Shown here in pieces: positions 1 through 9,863 of a DNA stretch of 64,000 nucleotides. The translations under genes were made by a program, and so were the position numbers. The stretch is from Paenirhodobacter ferrireducens (GTDB lineage Bacteria; Pseudomonadota; Alphaproteobacteria; Rhodobacterales; Rhodobacteraceae): the NCBI RefSeq assembly GCF_004022265.1, contig NZ_SAVB01000020.1, forward strand, positions 49,485 to 113,484. Reading direction: 5' to 3'. The notes under the pieces were generated by a model, which saw nothing but the letters and a program-made list of their open reading frames with translations, searched no databases and was not told the origin of the DNA. Positions within the stretch are counted from its first letter, which is position 1. The number at the start of each line of letters is the position of its first letter.

Positions 1-229
1 CCGGCGTCACGCCCAGCTCCTTGGCGATCTCGTCGAAGAGGTCGCGGTCGAAGCCGACGTATTCACCGTTCTCGAGCATGTCGAAGGGCGCATAGTGCAT
101 CTCCGTCGCGGCGACGATCTTGCCGGCGGCCTTGATGTCGGCAAGCTGGTCGGCCAGCGCGCCGGTGGCGGCGAGGGTGAGCGCCGAAAGGCCGAAGAGG
201 GCCGATTTCAGCGAGGTCTGGAAGGTCAT
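1..229 (-). CDS. Amino-acid ABC transporter substrate-binding protein (partial, 3' end beyond window)
   Basis: Only the N-terminal 76 codons are present. They show a Sec signal peptide of about 26 residues (MTFQTSLKSALFGLSALTLA, then ending near ALA), followed by a family-3 solute-binding start (KIVAATEMHYAPFDMLENGE), in which the segment YAPFDM plus a following YVGFDRDLF is typical of periplasmic binding proteins for polar amino acids. The start codon has a clear AGGAGA ribosome site 5-6 bases upstream. It is the last visible gene of the leftward hut operon, 93 bp after hutD, so a role in taking up histidine, urocanate or a related compound is a reasonable inference. The ligand cannot be read from this fragment. 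Confidence 0.85.
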   Translation of the reverse strand, partial: MTFQTSLKSALFGLSALTLAATGALADQLADIKAAGKIVAATEMHYAPFDMLENGEYVGFDRDLFDEIAKELGVTP

Positions 230-260
230 GTGTCTCTCCTGTCGTCGGGGCTGGTTGCGA

Positions 261-316
261 TCGGTGCCGCGCCCCTTAGGCACCGACTGTGGAACCGGCG
301 CCGGGCCCGGCGCCGG
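261..316. repeat. Two intercistronic hairpins between hutD and the binding-protein gene
   Basis: Two perfect inverted repeats lie side by side. The first is TCGGTGCC (261-268) and GGCACCGA (279-286) with a 10-base loop. The second is a 22-bp uninterrupted palindrome of CCGGCG/GGGCCC composition at 295-316. Neither is followed by a T-run on the minus strand. This looks more like an RNA-processing or attenuation element that sets binding-protein levels against the enzymes than a strong terminator. That reading is inference. Confidence 0.6.
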
Positions 317-322
317 AAATCG

Positions 323-868
323 TCAAAGCGCCCGCAGCCCCACGGCCAGAAGCGCCCCGGTGCCGCGCAGCCCCGCAAGGTCTTCCTGCGGATCGGCGCG
401 CAAAACCGTGCCATGCGCAAGGGCCAGACCGCTATCGAGCGTCGATTCCGCCCGCGCGATCAACAGCATCGTCCCCTGCGGCGCGACTTCGCCCGTTCGC
501 AGGGCAGTCACGCGATGACCGAAGGCCCCGCGCCGTGTCATCACGTTGAGGTCGATCACCGGCCCCTGCACAAGACGCGCCTGTACCGCCGCTTCGCCCG
601 GAAAGGCAAGCGGCGGCGCAGCCGCGTCGAGCGCGACCGTACCCCCGGCGGCGAAGTCGAGCAACATCGCCCCCGACAGCACGCTCAGCGTGCGGTCGAT
701 GCCCGCAAAGGCCGAGAACGGGCCATCCGCCGCCACCTCGGCCATGCTCACGCGCCAGCCGAAGGCGTCGAAACCGGCGCCCTCGGGAGAGGCGGCGATC
801 TCCCAGGTCCGGCCGCCGCCGTTCTTCCACGGCTGCGCGGTCAGGTCGTCGCGGCGGATCAGCCTCAT
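323..868 (-). CDS. hutD: HutD family protein
   Basis: A 181-residue member of the HutD family, a cupin-fold protein encoded in many histidine-utilisation operons. No enzymatic activity is established for the family; in Pseudomonas it has been proposed to limit hut expression. The N-terminus ([19 protein letters not shown]) carries the family's PWKNGGG signature, and the TWEIA and [13 protein letters not shown] segments are also typical. The ATG overlaps the hutU stop codon by 4 bp (ATGA), so translation is coupled. Confidence 0.93.
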   Translation of the reverse strand: MRLIRRDDLTAQPWKNGGGRTWEIAASPEGAGFDAFGWRVSMAEVAADGPFSAFAGIDRTLSVLSGAMLLDFAAGGTVALDAAAPPLAFPGEAAVQARLVQGPVIDLNVMTRRGAFGHRVTALRTGEVAPQGTMLLIARAESTLDSGLALAHGTVLRADPQEDLAGLRGTGALLAVGLRAL

Positions 869-2559
869 TTCAGGATGCCGGGCAGGTTCAGCCCGTGTTC
901 GCGCGCGCAGTCCTTCGCGATCTCGTAGCCTGCATCGGCGTGGCGCATGACGCCGGTCGCCGGGTCGTTCCACAGCACCCGCTCGATGCGACGGTCGGCC
1001 TCTTCGGTGCCATCGCAACAGATCACCATGCCCGAATGCTGCGAGAAGCCCATGCCGACGCCGCCGCCGTGATGCAACGAGACCCAGGTCGCGCCGGAGG
1101 CGGTGTTGAGCAGCGCGTTCAGCAGCGGCCAGTCCGAGACCGCATCCGAACCGTCCTTCATCGCCTCGGTCTCGCGGTTGGGCGAGGCGACCGAGCCCGA
1201 ATCGAGGTGGTCGCGGCCGATCACCACCGGCGCCTTCAGCTCGCCCGTACGCACCATCTCGTTGATCGCGAGGCCGGCACGGTGCCGGTCGCCAAGGCCG
1301 ATCCACATGATCCGCGCCGGCAGGCCCTGGAAGGCGATGCGCTCGCGCGCCATGTCGAGCCAGCGGTGCAGATGCGCGTTCTCGGGGAACAGCTCCTTCA
1401 TCTTTGCATCGGTCTTGTAGATGTCTTCCGGATCGCCCGAAAGCGCCGCCCAGCGGAACGGCCCGATGCCGCGGCAGAACAGCGGCCGGATATAGGCCGG
1501 CACGAAGCCCGGGAAGGCAAAGGCGTTCTCGAGCCCTTCCTCGAGCGCCATTTGCCGGATGTTGTTGCCGTAATCGAGCGTCGGCACGCCGGCGTTCCAG
1601 AAATCGACCATCGCGGCGACATGCGCCTTCATGCTGGCGCGGGCGGCCTGTTCCACCGCCTTCGGCTCGGTCTCCTGACGCGCGCGCCACTCGGCGACGC
1701 TCCAGCCGCGCGGCAGATAGCCGTGGATCGGGTCATGCGCCGAGGTCTGGTCGGTGACGATGTCGGGCCGTCCGTTCGGCAGCGCCTCGCCCGCCTTCAT
1801 CCGGCGCACGATCTCGGGGAAGATCTCGGCGGCGTTGCCGATCAACGCGACCGATTTCGCCTCGCCCGCCGCGGTCCAGCGCGCGATCATCGCCAGCGCC
1901 TCATCGAGCGAATGGGTCTTCTCGTCGCAATAGCGGGTGCGGATGCGGAAATCGGCACGGGTCTCGTCGCATTCGACGGCAAGGCAGCAGGCGCCGGCCA
2001 TCACCGCAGCGAGCGGCTGCGCGCCCCCCATGCCGCCGAGCCCGGCGGTCAGGATCCAGCGGCCCTTGAGCGAGCCGTCGTAATGCTGCCGGCCGGCCTC
2101 GGCGAAGGTCTCGTAGGTACCCTGCACGATGCCCTGCGTGCCGATGTAGATCCACGAGCCCGCGGTCATCTGGCCATACATCGCCAGACCCTTCTTATCG
2201 AGCTCGTTGAAATGGTCCCAGGTGGCCCAGTGCGGCACCAGGTTCGAGTTCGCGATCAGCACCCGCGGCGCATCCGGGTGGGTGCGGAACACGCCGACCG
2301 GCTTGCCCGACTGCACAAGCAGCGTCTCGTCCGCCTCGAGCTTGCGCAGGCTGTCGCAGATGCGGTCGAAATCTTCCCAGGTGCGGGCCGCGCGGCCGAT
2401 GCCGCCATAGACCACCAGCTCGTGCGGGTTCTCGGCGACATCCGGGTGCAGGTTGTTCATCAGCATCCGCAGCGGAGCCTCGGTCAGCCAGCTTTTCGCG
2501 CTGATCTCGGTTCCGGTCGCCGGGAAGATGTCGCGGATGTTGTGACGGGGATTGGTCAT
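865..2559 (-). CDS. hutU: Urocanate hydratase (urocanase)
   Basis: Second step of histidine degradation: urocanate plus water to 4-imidazolone-5-propionate, using tightly bound NAD+ as electrophile, in the cytoplasm. The product is 564 residues, close to the family's usual 555-565. The glycine-rich NAD+ loop [10 protein letters not shown] is present, as are [23 protein letters not shown] and the C-terminal [19 protein letters not shown] active-site region. The ATG at 2559 follows an AAGGACACACC stretch and gives the standard N-terminus [11 protein letters not shown]; longer in-frame versions only add non-homologous residues. It lies 19 bp after the acyl-CoA dehydrogenase gene and overlaps hutD. 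Confidence 0.97.
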   Translation of the reverse strand: MTNPRHNIRDIFPATGTEISAKSWLTEAPLRMLMNNLHPDVAENPHELVVYGGIGRAARTWEDFDRICDSLRKLEADETLLVQSGKPVGVFRTHPDAPRVLIANSNLVPHWATWDHFNELDKKGLAMYGQMTAGSWIYIGTQGIVQGTYETFAEAGRQHYDGSLKGRWILTAGLGGMGGAQPLAAVMAGACCLAVECDETRADFRIRTRYCDEKTHSLDEALAMIARWTAAGEAKSVALIGNAAEIFPEIVRRMKAGEALPNGRPDIVTDQTSAHDPIHGYLPRGWSVAEWRARQETEPKAVEQAARASMKAHVAAMVDFWNAGVPTLDYGNNIRQMALEEGLENAFAFPGFVPAYIRPLFCRGIGPFRWAALSGDPEDIYKTDAKMKELFPENAHLHRWLDMARERIAFQGLPARIMWIGLGDRHRAGLAINEMVRTGELKAPVVIGRDHLDSGSVASPNRETEAMKDGSDAVSDWPLLNALLNTASGATWVSLHHGGGVGMGFSQHSGMVICCDGTEEADRRIERVLWNDPATGVMRHADAGYEIAKDCAREHGLNLPGILK

Positions 2560-2578
2560 GGTGTGTCCTTTCGGCGCG

Positions 2579-3721
2579 TCAGGCAAGCAGCCGGCCTGCG
2601 ATGATGTTGCGTTGGATTTCGGAAGAGCCCTCGTAGATGCGCATGATGCGCAGGTCGCGGGCGTGACGTTCAAGCGGGAAGTCGCGGGTATAGCCGTAGC
2701 CGCCATGGATCTGCAGCGCGGCATCGGCGATGCGCCCGGCGGCCTCGGTGGCGAACAGCTTGGCTTTCGAGGCCGCGGTGGTGAAGCGCTGATGCGCCTG
2801 ACGCTGGCGTGCCGCCTCGTGGCCGAGCAGCTCGGCCGCGCTCAGCTCGGTCGCCATGTCGGCCAGCATCCACTGGATGCCCTGGCGGCTGGCGAGCGGC
2901 GCCCCACCGATGATGCGGCTCTTCGTCCAGTCTCGGGCGGCGGCGAGGGCCGCGCGGGCAATGCCCACCGCCATCGCCGCAACCTCGACACGGCCGTTGT
3001 CGAGCACCTGCATCGCGGTGCGGAACCCCGTGCCCTCGGCACCGAGCCGGTTCGCCTCGGGCACCAGCACGTCGAGGTCGAGTTCCCAGACATGGCCGCC
3101 GCGCAGCCCCATGGTCTGCTCGACCCGCCCCGGGGTGAGGCCGGGCGTGCCCTTCTCGACCACGAAGGCCGAGATCCCGCGATGCCCCGCCGCCGGGTCG
3201 GTGACGCAATAGACCACGATGAAATCGGCGACGCCGCCGTTCGAGATGAAGCACTTGCGCCCTTTGATCCGCCAGCCGTCGCCCTCGCGGGTGGCACGGG
3301 TACGCATGTCAGCCGGGTCCGATCCGGCGTTCGGCTCGGTCAGACCGAAGGCGCCGAGCAGCCGGCCCTCGGCCGCCGCCGGCAGCAAGCGCGCGCGCAG
3401 CGCGTCATCGCCGCCGATGAGCAGGCTGTCGGTGGCGAGGAAATGAGCGGTCAGCGCCGAGACGGTCGAGCCGCAGCCGCCCGCCACCGTCGCCACCGCC
3501 TCGAACAGCGCATGCGCCGAGATCTCCGCCCCGCCCCAGCGTTCGGGCAGGTTCGCGCCCATCATCCCGGTTTCGGCGAGCGCGGCGAGTTGCGCGTGCA
3601 CGAAGGCGCCGCTCTCGTCGGTCGCCGCGGCCTGCGGGGCCAGCACCTCGGCCGAGAACCGGGCGAGGGTGTCGAGGAAAATCCGCTCCTCGTCGCCGAG
3701 CAGGTGGTCAAAATCAGTCAT
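2579..3721 (-). CDS. Acyl-CoA dehydrogenase embedded in the hut operon
   Basis: A 380-residue flavoenzyme of the acyl-CoA dehydrogenase family, which oxidises an acyl-CoA to the trans-2-enoyl-CoA and passes electrons to ETF. The FAD/substrate signature [12 protein letters not shown] (near residue 125), [10 protein letters not shown], and the C-terminal [19 protein letters not shown] and [10 protein letters not shown] segments are intact; Glu364 in IYEG is in the position of the catalytic base. The first 8 bp overlap the CoA-transferase gene, and hutU begins 19 bp later. Its place between hutG and hutU suggests a substrate linked to histidine, for example an imidazole-propanoyl-CoA. This is inference; the sequence alone does not show the substrate. 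Confidence 0.93.
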   Translation of the reverse strand: MTDFDHLLGDEERIFLDTLARFSAEVLAPQAAATDESGAFVHAQLAALAETGMMGANLPERWGGAEISAHALFEAVATVAGGCGSTVSALTAHFLATDSLLIGGDDALRARLLPAAAEGRLLGAFGLTEPNAGSDPADMRTRATREGDGWRIKGRKCFISNGGVADFIVVYCVTDPAAGHRGISAFVVEKGTPGLTPGRVEQTMGLRGGHVWELDLDVLVPEANRLGAEGTGFRTAMQVLDNGRVEVAAMAVGIARAALAAARDWTKSRIIGGAPLASRQGIQWMLADMATELSAAELLGHEAARQRQAHQRFTTAASKAKLFATEAAGRIADAALQIHGGYGYTRDFPLERHARDLRIMRIYEGSSEIQRNIIAGRLLA

Positions 3722-4910
3722 CTGTCGTCTCCGTCACGATCCCCGCGGCAATCAGCCCGTCGATCTGTTTCCTGCTCAGCCCCAGCCCCTCGAGCACCGC
3801 GCGGGTCTGCCCGCCAAGCGCCGGGGCGCCGGTCGCAGCCAGCGGCGCGGCGCCGTCGAAGCGGACCGGCTGGCCCACCACCGGCGCCGTGCCAAGCGCG
3901 TGATGCGGCAAGGCGGTCACCAGCGCGCGGGCGCGGGCGTGCTCCGAGGCAAGCTGCTGCGCCAGCGTCAGGATCGGCGCCGTGGGCACCTGCGCCGCGG
4001 CCAGCGCCGCAACCACCGCGTCGGTGGAATGCTGCGCCGTCCAGCCCTCGATCAGCGCGCGCAGCGCGGGTTCATGCGTGGTGCGCAGCTCGTCGGAGGC
4101 AAAGCGCGGGTCCGCGGCCGCCTCGGGCGCACCGATCACGGCGCAAAGCGCGGCGAACTGGCGGCTGCCCAGCACCGCGATGATCGCATGGCCATCGGCA
4201 GTGCGGAAGGCGCCGAAGGGGGTGGACAGCGGATGGCGGTTGCCGACCCGCGCCACCGGCACGCCGGCATAGAGGTGGAGCGCATGGCTTGTCGGCAGCA
4301 TCGCGACGAGGCAATCCACCATCGCCACGTCGAGTGCCGCGCCACACCCGGTCTGACCGCGCCCGACCAGCGCGGCAAGGATCGCGATCACCGCGTAAAG
4401 ACCGGCCGCCACGTCGCCGAGCGCCTCGCCGACCTTCAGCGGCGCGCCGTCCTCCTCGCCGGTCGCAGCCATCCAGCCCGACATCGCCTGCGCCACGAGG
4501 TCATAGGCGGGCAGCCCGGCGGCCGGCCCCTGCTGGCCGAAGCCCGAGATCGAGCAATAGACGAGGCCGGGATTGGCCGCACGCAGCGCCTCAGCGCCAA
4601 GACCGAGCCGCGCGGCAACACCGGGGCGGAAGTTCTCCACCACCACGTCGCAGCGGGCAGCAAGGTCACGCGCCAGCGCCTGGCCCTCGGGCGTCTTCAG
4701 ATCGACGACGACCGAGGCCTTGCCGCGGTTCGTCAGGGTGAAAAGCGCCGACTGCCCCGCGGTGAACGGGCCGATGTGGCGATAGTCGTCGCCCTGCGGC
4801 GGTTCGAGCTTGATCACCTCGGCGCCGAGATCGGCAAGGATCGCGGTGGCGAAGGGCCCCGCGAGCACCCGCGTCAGGTCGAGGATGCGCAGTCCGGCAA
4901 GCGGTTTCAT
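3714..4910 (-). CDS. Family III (CaiB/BaiF) CoA transferase embedded in the hut operon
   Basis: A 398-residue family III CoA transferase, which moves CoA from an acyl-CoA donor to a free carboxylic acid by way of an aspartyl anhydride. The N-terminus ([20 protein letters not shown]), the LEPPQGDDYR segment, NRGKASVVVDLK and ENFRPGVAARLGLG are characteristic. Asp166 in the GDVAAG loop aligns with the catalytic Asp of formyl-CoA transferase (GDSNTG). It overlaps hutG by 4 bp (ATGA) and the acyl-CoA dehydrogenase by 8 bp. The pairing recalls CaiB/CaiA of carnitine metabolism. Succinyl-CoA:carboxylate transferase is the generic alternative. Confidence 0.93.
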   Translation of the reverse strand: MKPLAGLRILDLTRVLAGPFATAILADLGAEVIKLEPPQGDDYRHIGPFTAGQSALFTLTNRGKASVVVDLKTPEGQALARDLAARCDVVVENFRPGVAARLGLGAEALRAANPGLVYCSISGFGQQGPAAGLPAYDLVAQAMSGWMAATGEEDGAPLKVGEALGDVAAGLYAVIAILAALVGRGQTGCGAALDVAMVDCLVAMLPTSHALHLYAGVPVARVGNRHPLSTPFGAFRTADGHAIIAVLGSRQFAALCAVIGAPEAAADPRFASDELRTTHEPALRALIEGWTAQHSTDAVVAALAAAQVPTAPILTLAQQLASEHARARALVTALPHHALGTAPVVGQPVRFDGAAPLAATGAPALGGQTRAVLEGLGLSRKQIDGLIAAGIVTETTDD

Positions 4911-5701
4911 CGCGCGAGCTCCGGCGCAAGCGCGGCGAGCCGGGCGAGGATCCCGGCCAGATGCGGGCGCAGCCGGGCGGCCTTTTCGGTGCTCAGCGTC
5001 CAGGGCGCGGCCTCGGTGGCAAGATGCGTCGATTGTGCCAGCTCCATCTGGATCGCATGCACCCCGGTTTCCGGCCGGCCATAATGGCGGGTGGTCCAGC
5101 CCCCCCGGAAACGGCCGTTCAGCACATGGCTGAAGCCCTCGGCCCCGGCACAGACCGTGCGCGCCGCAGCCTCGATCTGCGGCGCGCAGCTGGTGCCGCC
5201 GGCAGTGCCGATGTTGAAATCGGGCAAGGTGCCCTCGAAGAGGAAGGGGATATGGCTGCGGATCGAGTGGCAGTCGTAGAGGATCGCCACGCCGTGCCGC
5301 GCCTTCACCCGCGCGATCTCGGCCGCGAGGGCCGCGTGATAGGGCGCATGGAAGCGCGCGAGACGATCGGCCACCTCGGCGGCGTCGGGCGCCTCGCCCC
5401 AGATCGGCACGCCATCGAAGTCGGTGGAGGGCACGAGACCCGTGGTGTTCTGCCCGGGATAGAGGCTCTCGTCCTCGGGCCCGCGGTTCGCGTCGATCAC
5501 ATAGCGATGGAAGGTCGCGCGCACCGTGGTCGCGCCGGGCAGCAGGCCCGCATAGAGCTCATGGACATGCCAGTCGGTATCGGCCAGTTCCTGGCCGCGG
5601 GGAGTCAGCCGGGCGCGGATCTCCTCGGGCAGGAAGGTGCCGGTGTGCGGCAGACCAAGGATCACCGGACCATCGCCCGGGATGACTTCAACGGGGGTCA
5701 T
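4907..5701 (-). CDS. hutG: N-formylglutamate deformylase
   Basis: Last step of the five-step hut pathway: hydrolyses N-formyl-L-glutamate, made by HutF, to glutamate and formate. The 264-residue protein belongs to the N-formylglutamate amidohydrolase family and shows [31 protein letters not shown] and [16 protein letters not shown], which carry the His, Asp and Glu metal and catalytic positions of the family. With HutF present rather than an arginase-like formiminoglutamase, deformylase is the right assignment. Overlaps by 4 bp with hutH upstream and with the CoA transferase gene downstream. Confidence 0.95.
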   Translation of the reverse strand: MTPVEVIPGDGPVILGLPHTGTFLPEEIRARLTPRGQELADTDWHVHELYAGLLPGATTVRATFHRYVIDANRGPEDESLYPGQNTTGLVPSTDFDGVPIWGEAPDAAEVADRLARFHAPYHAALAAEIARVKARHGVAILYDCHSIRSHIPFLFEGTLPDFNIGTAGGTSCAPQIEAAARTVCAGAEGFSHVLNGRFRGGWTTRHYGRPETGVHAIQMELAQSTHLATEAAPWTLSTEKAARLRPHLAGILARLAALAPELAR

Positions 5702-7218
5702 GCGACAATCTCCAGCCCGGTGGCGGCAACCAGCGCGCCGTCTTCAATCAGCCCCTGTGCGGCGGCAAGGTCGGGGGCGAGGAAGCGGTCCTCGCCCATC
5801 GTCGCCACCCGGCTGCGCAACACGGCCAGCGCCCGGGCCAGCGGCGCCGAGGTGGCAAGCGGGGCGCGGAACTCGATGCCCTGGCCGGCGCAGATCGCCT
5901 CAACGCCAAGGATCACGGCGAGGTTCTGTGTCATCAGGCCAAGCCGGCGCGCACCGTGGGCGGCCATGCTGACATGGTCTTCCTGGTTCGCGCTGGTCGG
6001 CGTGCTGTCGACCGAGCAGGGCGCGGCGAGGTGCTTGTTCTCGCTCATCAGCGCGGCGGTGGTGACCTCGGCGATCATCAGGCCCGAGTTCAGCCCCGGC
6101 GCCGGGGTCAGGAACGGCGGCAGGCCGAAGCTCAGCGCCGGGTCGACCATCAGCGCGATGCGGCGCTGCGCGATGGCGCCGATCTCGGCCACGGCCAGGG
6201 CGATCTGGTCGGCGGCAAAGGCCACCGGCTCGGCATGGAAATTGCCGCCCGAGACGATCGTGCCATCGGAGAGCACCAGCGGATTGTCGGTCACCGCATT
6301 GGCCTCGGTGATCAGGGTGCCGGCGGCAAAGCGCAGCAGGTCGAGCGCGGCGCCCGTCACCTGCGGCTGGCAGCGGATGCAATAGGGATCCTGCACGCGG
6401 GCGTCGCCCTCGCGGTGGCTTTCGCGGATCTCGCTGCCCGCAAGCAGGGCACGCATCGCGGCGGCGACGTCGATCTGGCCGGCGTGGCCGCGCAGGGTGT
6501 GGATCTCGGCGCGGGTGGGCGCGGTCGAGCCCATGATCGCGTCGGTCGACATCGCGCCGGTCACCACCGCGCCGCGCAGGCAGTTCAGCGCCCGGAACAG
6601 CCCGACGAGCGCGAGCGCGGTCGAGAACTGCGTGCCGTTGATCAGGGCCAGCCCCTCTTTCGCGCCAAGCACCACCGGCACAAGTCCCGCACGCGCCAGC
6701 GCCGCGGCGCCGGGCAGGCGCTCGCCCGCCACGAGGGCCTCGCCCGCGCCAATCATCACCGCCGCCATATGGGCGAGCGGCGCGAGATCGCCCGAGGCCC
6801 CGACCGAGCCCTGCTCGGGCACCACCGGGGTCACCCCCTGCGCCAGCATCCCCTCGAGCAGCGCGACGATCTCCGGGCGCACGCCCGAGGCACCGCGGCC
6901 GAGGCTGAGCAACTTCAGCGCCATCATCAGCCGCACGGTCTCGGGGGCGAGCGGCGCGCCGACGCCGCAGCAATGCGACAGGATCAGATTGCGCTGCAGC
7001 GTCGCGGTATCCTCGGGCGCGATCCGCACCGAGGCGAGCTTGCCAAAGCCGGTATTGACACCATAGACCGCCGCGTCGCCGGCCGCCGCCGCCGCGATCC
7101 GCGCCGCCGAGGCGGCAATGGCGGGATGCGCCCGCGGGTCGAGCCGGGCCGGGGCCGCGGTGCGCCAGAGGGTTTCGAGCTGGGCGAGCGTGGCTTCGCC
7201 GGGAATGAGGGTCAGCAT
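5698..7218 (-). CDS. hutH: Histidine ammonia-lyase (histidase)
   Basis: First step: L-histidine to trans-urocanate and ammonia. The 506-residue length is normal. The autocatalytic MIO prosthetic group forms from Ala141-Ser142-Gly143 in [13 protein letters not shown], and the conserved Tyr53 sits in [11 protein letters not shown]. The [19 protein letters not shown] stretch (here [12 protein letters not shown]), the SGGNFH loop and the EFRAPL C-terminus are also present. The ATG at 7218 overlaps the hutI stop by 7 bp, so the two genes are translationally coupled. Confidence 0.97.
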   Translation of the reverse strand: MLTLIPGEATLAQLETLWRTAAPARLDPRAHPAIAASAARIAAAAAGDAAVYGVNTGFGKLASVRIAPEDTATLQRNLILSHCCGVGAPLAPETVRLMMALKLLSLGRGASGVRPEIVALLEGMLAQGVTPVVPEQGSVGASGDLAPLAHMAAVMIGAGEALVAGERLPGAAALARAGLVPVVLGAKEGLALINGTQFSTALALVGLFRALNCLRGAVVTGAMSTDAIMGSTAPTRAEIHTLRGHAGQIDVAAAMRALLAGSEIRESHREGDARVQDPYCIRCQPQVTGAALDLLRFAAGTLITEANAVTDNPLVLSDGTIVSGGNFHAEPVAFAADQIALAVAEIGAIAQRRIALMVDPALSFGLPPFLTPAPGLNSGLMIAEVTTAALMSENKHLAAPCSVDSTPTSANQEDHVSMAAHGARRLGLMTQNLAVILGVEAICAGQGIEFRAPLATSAPLARALAVLRSRVATMGEDRFLAPDLAAAQGLIEDGALVAATGLEIVA

Positions 7219-8390
7219 TTGCGTCCTTCGAAATAGCGGGCATGAAGCGGGTTGAAACCGATGCGATAGGCCAGTTCGGCCGGGTCCTCGATGTCCCAGA
7301 CCGCGAGATCGGCGCGCAGCCCCGGCGCGAGACGGCCGCAGTCGCTCAGGCCAAGCGCACGGGCCGCATGGCAGGTGATGCCATGCAGCCCCTCCTCCGG
7401 CGTCAGGCGGAACAGCGTCGAGGCCATGTTCAGCGTCAGCAGGATCGAGGTCAGCGGCGCGGTGCCCGGGTTGCAGTCGGTGGCCAGCGCCATCGCGCAG
7501 CCCGCATCGCGGAAGGCGGCGATCGGCGGCATCTGCGTCTCGCGCAGGGTGTAGAAGGCGCCGGGCAGCAGCGTGGCGACGGTGCCCGCCGCCGCCATCG
7601 CCCGCGCATCCGCGGCGGTGGCATGCTCGACGTGATCGGCCGAAAGCCCGCCGCGCGCGGCGACCAGCTGGCAGCCGCCCAGATGCGAGAGCTGCTCGGC
7701 ATGCAGCTTCACCGGCAGGCCAAGCTCTGCCGCCACGTCGAAGAGCCGCGCCATCTGCGCCGGCGAGAAGGCGATGCCTTCGCAAAAGCCGTCGACCGCA
7801 TCGACCAGCCCCTCGGCATGGGCGGCGCGCAGGCCGGCAATCGCCACCTCCTCGATATAGGCGTCGGCGCGGCCCGCGTATTCGGGCGGCAGCGCATGGG
7901 CGGCAAGCCAGCTGGTGACGATGCGCACCGGGCGCACCGCAGCCAGCGCCCGCGCCGCGCGCAGCATCTTCAGCTCGTCCGCGATCGTCAGCCCGTAGCC
8001 CGACTTCACCTCGACCGTCGCCACACCCTCGGCCAGCAGCGTGTCGAGCCGTGGCAGCGCCGAGGCCAGCAGCTCGGCCTCGGTGGCGGCACGGGTGGCG
8101 GTGACGGTCGACAGGATGCCACCGCCGGCGCGGGCGATCTCTTCGTAGCTGGCACCTTCGAGGCGCATCTCGAACTCCCGCGCGCGGTTGCCGCCATGCA
8201 CGAGATGGGTGTGGCAGTCGATCGGCGCCGGCGTGACGACCCGACCGCCCAGGTCCTCGCCATCGGCCTCGCCCTCGCCCATCGCCACGATCCGCCCTGC
8301 GACGATGCGCAGCCAGCCGCGCGCGATCCGGCGCGGCGCCCCGGGACCGCAGGGGATGAGCGTGGCATTGGTGAGTGTGAAATCGGTCAT
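7212..8390 (-). CDS. hutI: Imidazolonepropionase
   Basis: Third step: hydrolyses 4-imidazolone-5-propionate to N-formimino-L-glutamate. A 392-residue amidohydrolase-superfamily enzyme; the first metal ligands are His60 and His62 in [10 protein letters not shown], and later ligands lie in [15 protein letters not shown] and ATDCNPGT. The chosen ATG (8390, [13 protein letters not shown]) matches the family start; a further in-frame start 19 codons upstream falls inside the promoter -10 region and was rejected. First gene of the leftward operon, directly under the HutC-like operator. Confidence 0.96.
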   Translation of the reverse strand: MTDFTLTNATLIPCGPGAPRRIARGWLRIVAGRIVAMGEGEADGEDLGGRVVTPAPIDCHTHLVHGGNRAREFEMRLEGASYEEIARAGGGILSTVTATRAATEAELLASALPRLDTLLAEGVATVEVKSGYGLTIADELKMLRAARALAAVRPVRIVTSWLAAHALPPEYAGRADAYIEEVAIAGLRAAHAEGLVDAVDGFCEGIAFSPAQMARLFDVAAELGLPVKLHAEQLSHLGGCQLVAARGGLSADHVEHATAADARAMAAAGTVATLLPGAFYTLRETQMPPIAAFRDAGCAMALATDCNPGTAPLTSILLTLNMASTLFRLTPEEGLHGITCHAARALGLSDCGRLAPGLRADLAVWDIEDPAELAYRIGFNPLHARYFEGRKC

Positions 8391-8420
8391 GTGCTGGTCC
8401 CGTCGTGCTGCGATTCGGGG

Positions 8421-8450
8421 TTGATTGAAAATAATATGTCTGCACATAAT
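8421..8450 (+). promoter_or_regulatory. Candidate sigma-70 promoter for hutF-hutC
   Basis: TTGATT (8421-8426), an 18-bp spacer and CATAAT (8445-8450) fit a housekeeping promoter reading right towards hutF, whose ATG is at 8491 behind a GGAGG site. The HutC-like palindrome lies inside the spacer, so bound repressor would block polymerase. Derived by eye only. Confidence 0.5.
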
Positions 8451-8452
8451 AT
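8431..8452. promoter_or_regulatory. Putative HutC operator (ATGT-N4-ACAT)
   Basis: The core is the inverted repeat ATGT (8436-8439), CTGC, ACAT (8444-8447), set in an AT-rich patch (ATAATATG... CACATAATAT) that contrasts with the GC-rich surroundings. GntR/HutC-family repressors bind such palindromes between hut genes and are released by urocanate. The site lies within the spacers of both divergent promoters, so one dimer could close both. hutC is the neighbouring autoregulated gene. Confidence 0.65.
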
Positions 8453-8461
8453 TCCTGTCAA
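8433..8461 (-). promoter_or_regulatory. Candidate sigma-70 promoter for the leftward hut operon
   Basis: Read on the minus strand: consensus -35 TTGACA (8461-8456), a 17-bp spacer, and -10 CATATT (8438-8433). The hutI ATG follows about 43 bp later. The -10 and spacer overlap the ATGT-N4-ACAT palindrome. It is one of the best housekeeping promoter matches in the window. Confidence 0.6.
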
Positions 8462-8490
8462 CACGGTGAATTCGGGCGGAGGTTCCGGCA

Positions 8491-9861
8491 ATGCAGACGA
8501 TCTGGGCGCGTCAGGCGCTGGTGCAGGACGGGTGGGCGCAGGCGGTGCGGGTGGAAATCGGCGACGACGGCCGGATTGCCGCGGTGCAGGCCGATACGGC
8601 GCAGCCCGCCGGGGCGCAGCTGGTGGAGACGCTGCTGCCGGCGCCCGCCAACCTGCACAGCCATGCCTTTCAGCGCGCCATGGCGGGGCTGACCGAACGC
8701 CGCGGCGCCGATCCGCGCGACAGTTTCTGGACCTGGCGGCAACTGATGTATCGCTTCCTCGAGCAGATCACCCCCGAGGATGTGCAGGCGATCGCCGCCT
8801 TCGTGCAGATGGAAATGCTCGAGGCCGGCTATGCCACCAATGTCGAGTTCCATTATCTCCATCACGCGCCGGGGGGCGTGCCCTATGCCGATCTGGCCGA
8901 GATGTCGGGGCGGATCGCCGCCGCCGCCGCGCAATCGGGCATCGGGCTGACGTTGCTGCCGGTGCTCTACAGCTATGGCGGACTCGACCGGCGGGCGCTG
9001 ACGAGCGGCCAGGATCGCTTCGGCAACGACCCCGAGCGCTATGCACGGCTGCATGCGGCGGCGGCGCGGCATGTCGCGGCCCTGGGCGCCGACAGCGGCA
9101 TGGGCGTGGCGCCGCACAGCCTGCGCGCGGTCGATGGCCCGGGCCTTGCGGCGGCGATCGCGCTGGCCGGCGACCGCCCGATCCACATCCACCTTGCCGA
9201 GCAGCAGGCCGAGGTCGACGAAGTTCTCGCCGCCACCGGCCGCCGCCCGGTGCAGTGGCTGCTGGAAAATGCGCCGGTCGATCCGCGCTGGTGCCTGATC
9301 CATGCCACCCAGATGCTGCCCGCAGAAACCACGGCGCTGGCCGCCAGCGGGGCGGTGGCCGGGCTGTGCCCGATCACCGAATCGAACCTGGGCGACGGCA
9401 TCTTCGACGGGTTGCGCTGGCGCGCCGGCGGCGGGCGCTTCGGCATCGGCTCGGACAGCAACATCCGGATCTCGCTGACCGAGGAGCTGCGCACGCTCGA
9501 TTATTCGCAGCGCCTGCGCGACCATACCCGCGCCGCGCTGGCCGAGGCCGGGCGCTCGACCGGGCGGGTGCTGCTGCAGGGCGCCGCCGAAGGCGGGGCA
9601 CAGGCGGCGGGCCGGGCAAGCGGCGCGATCGCACCGGGGCTCTGGGCCGATCTGCTTGCGCTTGACGATCTCGGCCCCGACGGGCAGGGAAGGACCGGGG
9701 ATGTGGTTCTCGACACCTGGATCTTCGCCCGCGACGACCGCGCGGTGCGCGAGGTCTGGTCGGCGGGCCGGCACATGGTGCGCGACGGGGTTCATGTCCG
9801 GCGAGAGGAGATTGTTACGGCCTATGCCCGGGTGGTGCGGAGGCTGGCCCGGGAGGGGTAA
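8491..9861 (+). CDS. hutF: Formimidoylglutamate deiminase
   Basis: Converts N-formimino-L-glutamate to N-formyl-L-glutamate and ammonia, the step that defines the five-enzyme hut route; HutG then completes it. The 456-residue protein is an amidohydrolase with metal ligands His56 and His58 in [22 protein letters not shown], and [14 protein letters not shown] near the C-terminal third, all HutF hallmarks. The ATG at 8491 has GGAGG 8 bp upstream. It stops 2 bp before hutC, forming a two-gene rightward operon. Confidence 0.96.
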   Translation: MQTIWARQALVQDGWAQAVRVEIGDDGRIAAVQADTAQPAGAQLVETLLPAPANLHSHAFQRAMAGLTERRGADPRDSFWTWRQLMYRFLEQITPEDVQAIAAFVQMEMLEAGYATNVEFHYLHHAPGGVPYADLAEMSGRIAAAAAQSGIGLTLLPVLYSYGGLDRRALTSGQDRFGNDPERYARLHAAAARHVAALGADSGMGVAPHSLRAVDGPGLAAAIALAGDRPIHIHLAEQQAEVDEVLAATGRRPVQWLLENAPVDPRWCLIHATQMLPAETTALAASGAVAGLCPITESNLGDGIFDGLRWRAGGGRFGIGSDSNIRISLTEELRTLDYSQRLRDHTRAALAEAGRSTGRVLLQGAAEGGAQAAGRASGAIAPGLWADLLALDDLGPDGQGRTGDVVLDTWIFARDDRAVREVWSAGRHMVRDGVHVRREEIVTAYARVVRRLAREG

Positions 9862-9863
9862 GC

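Noticed and set aside
5698..8445. A hutH-hutI fusion frame of 915 codons
   Set aside because: The extra N-terminal part is in the wrong frame of hutI; hutH begins at 7218 with its family start.
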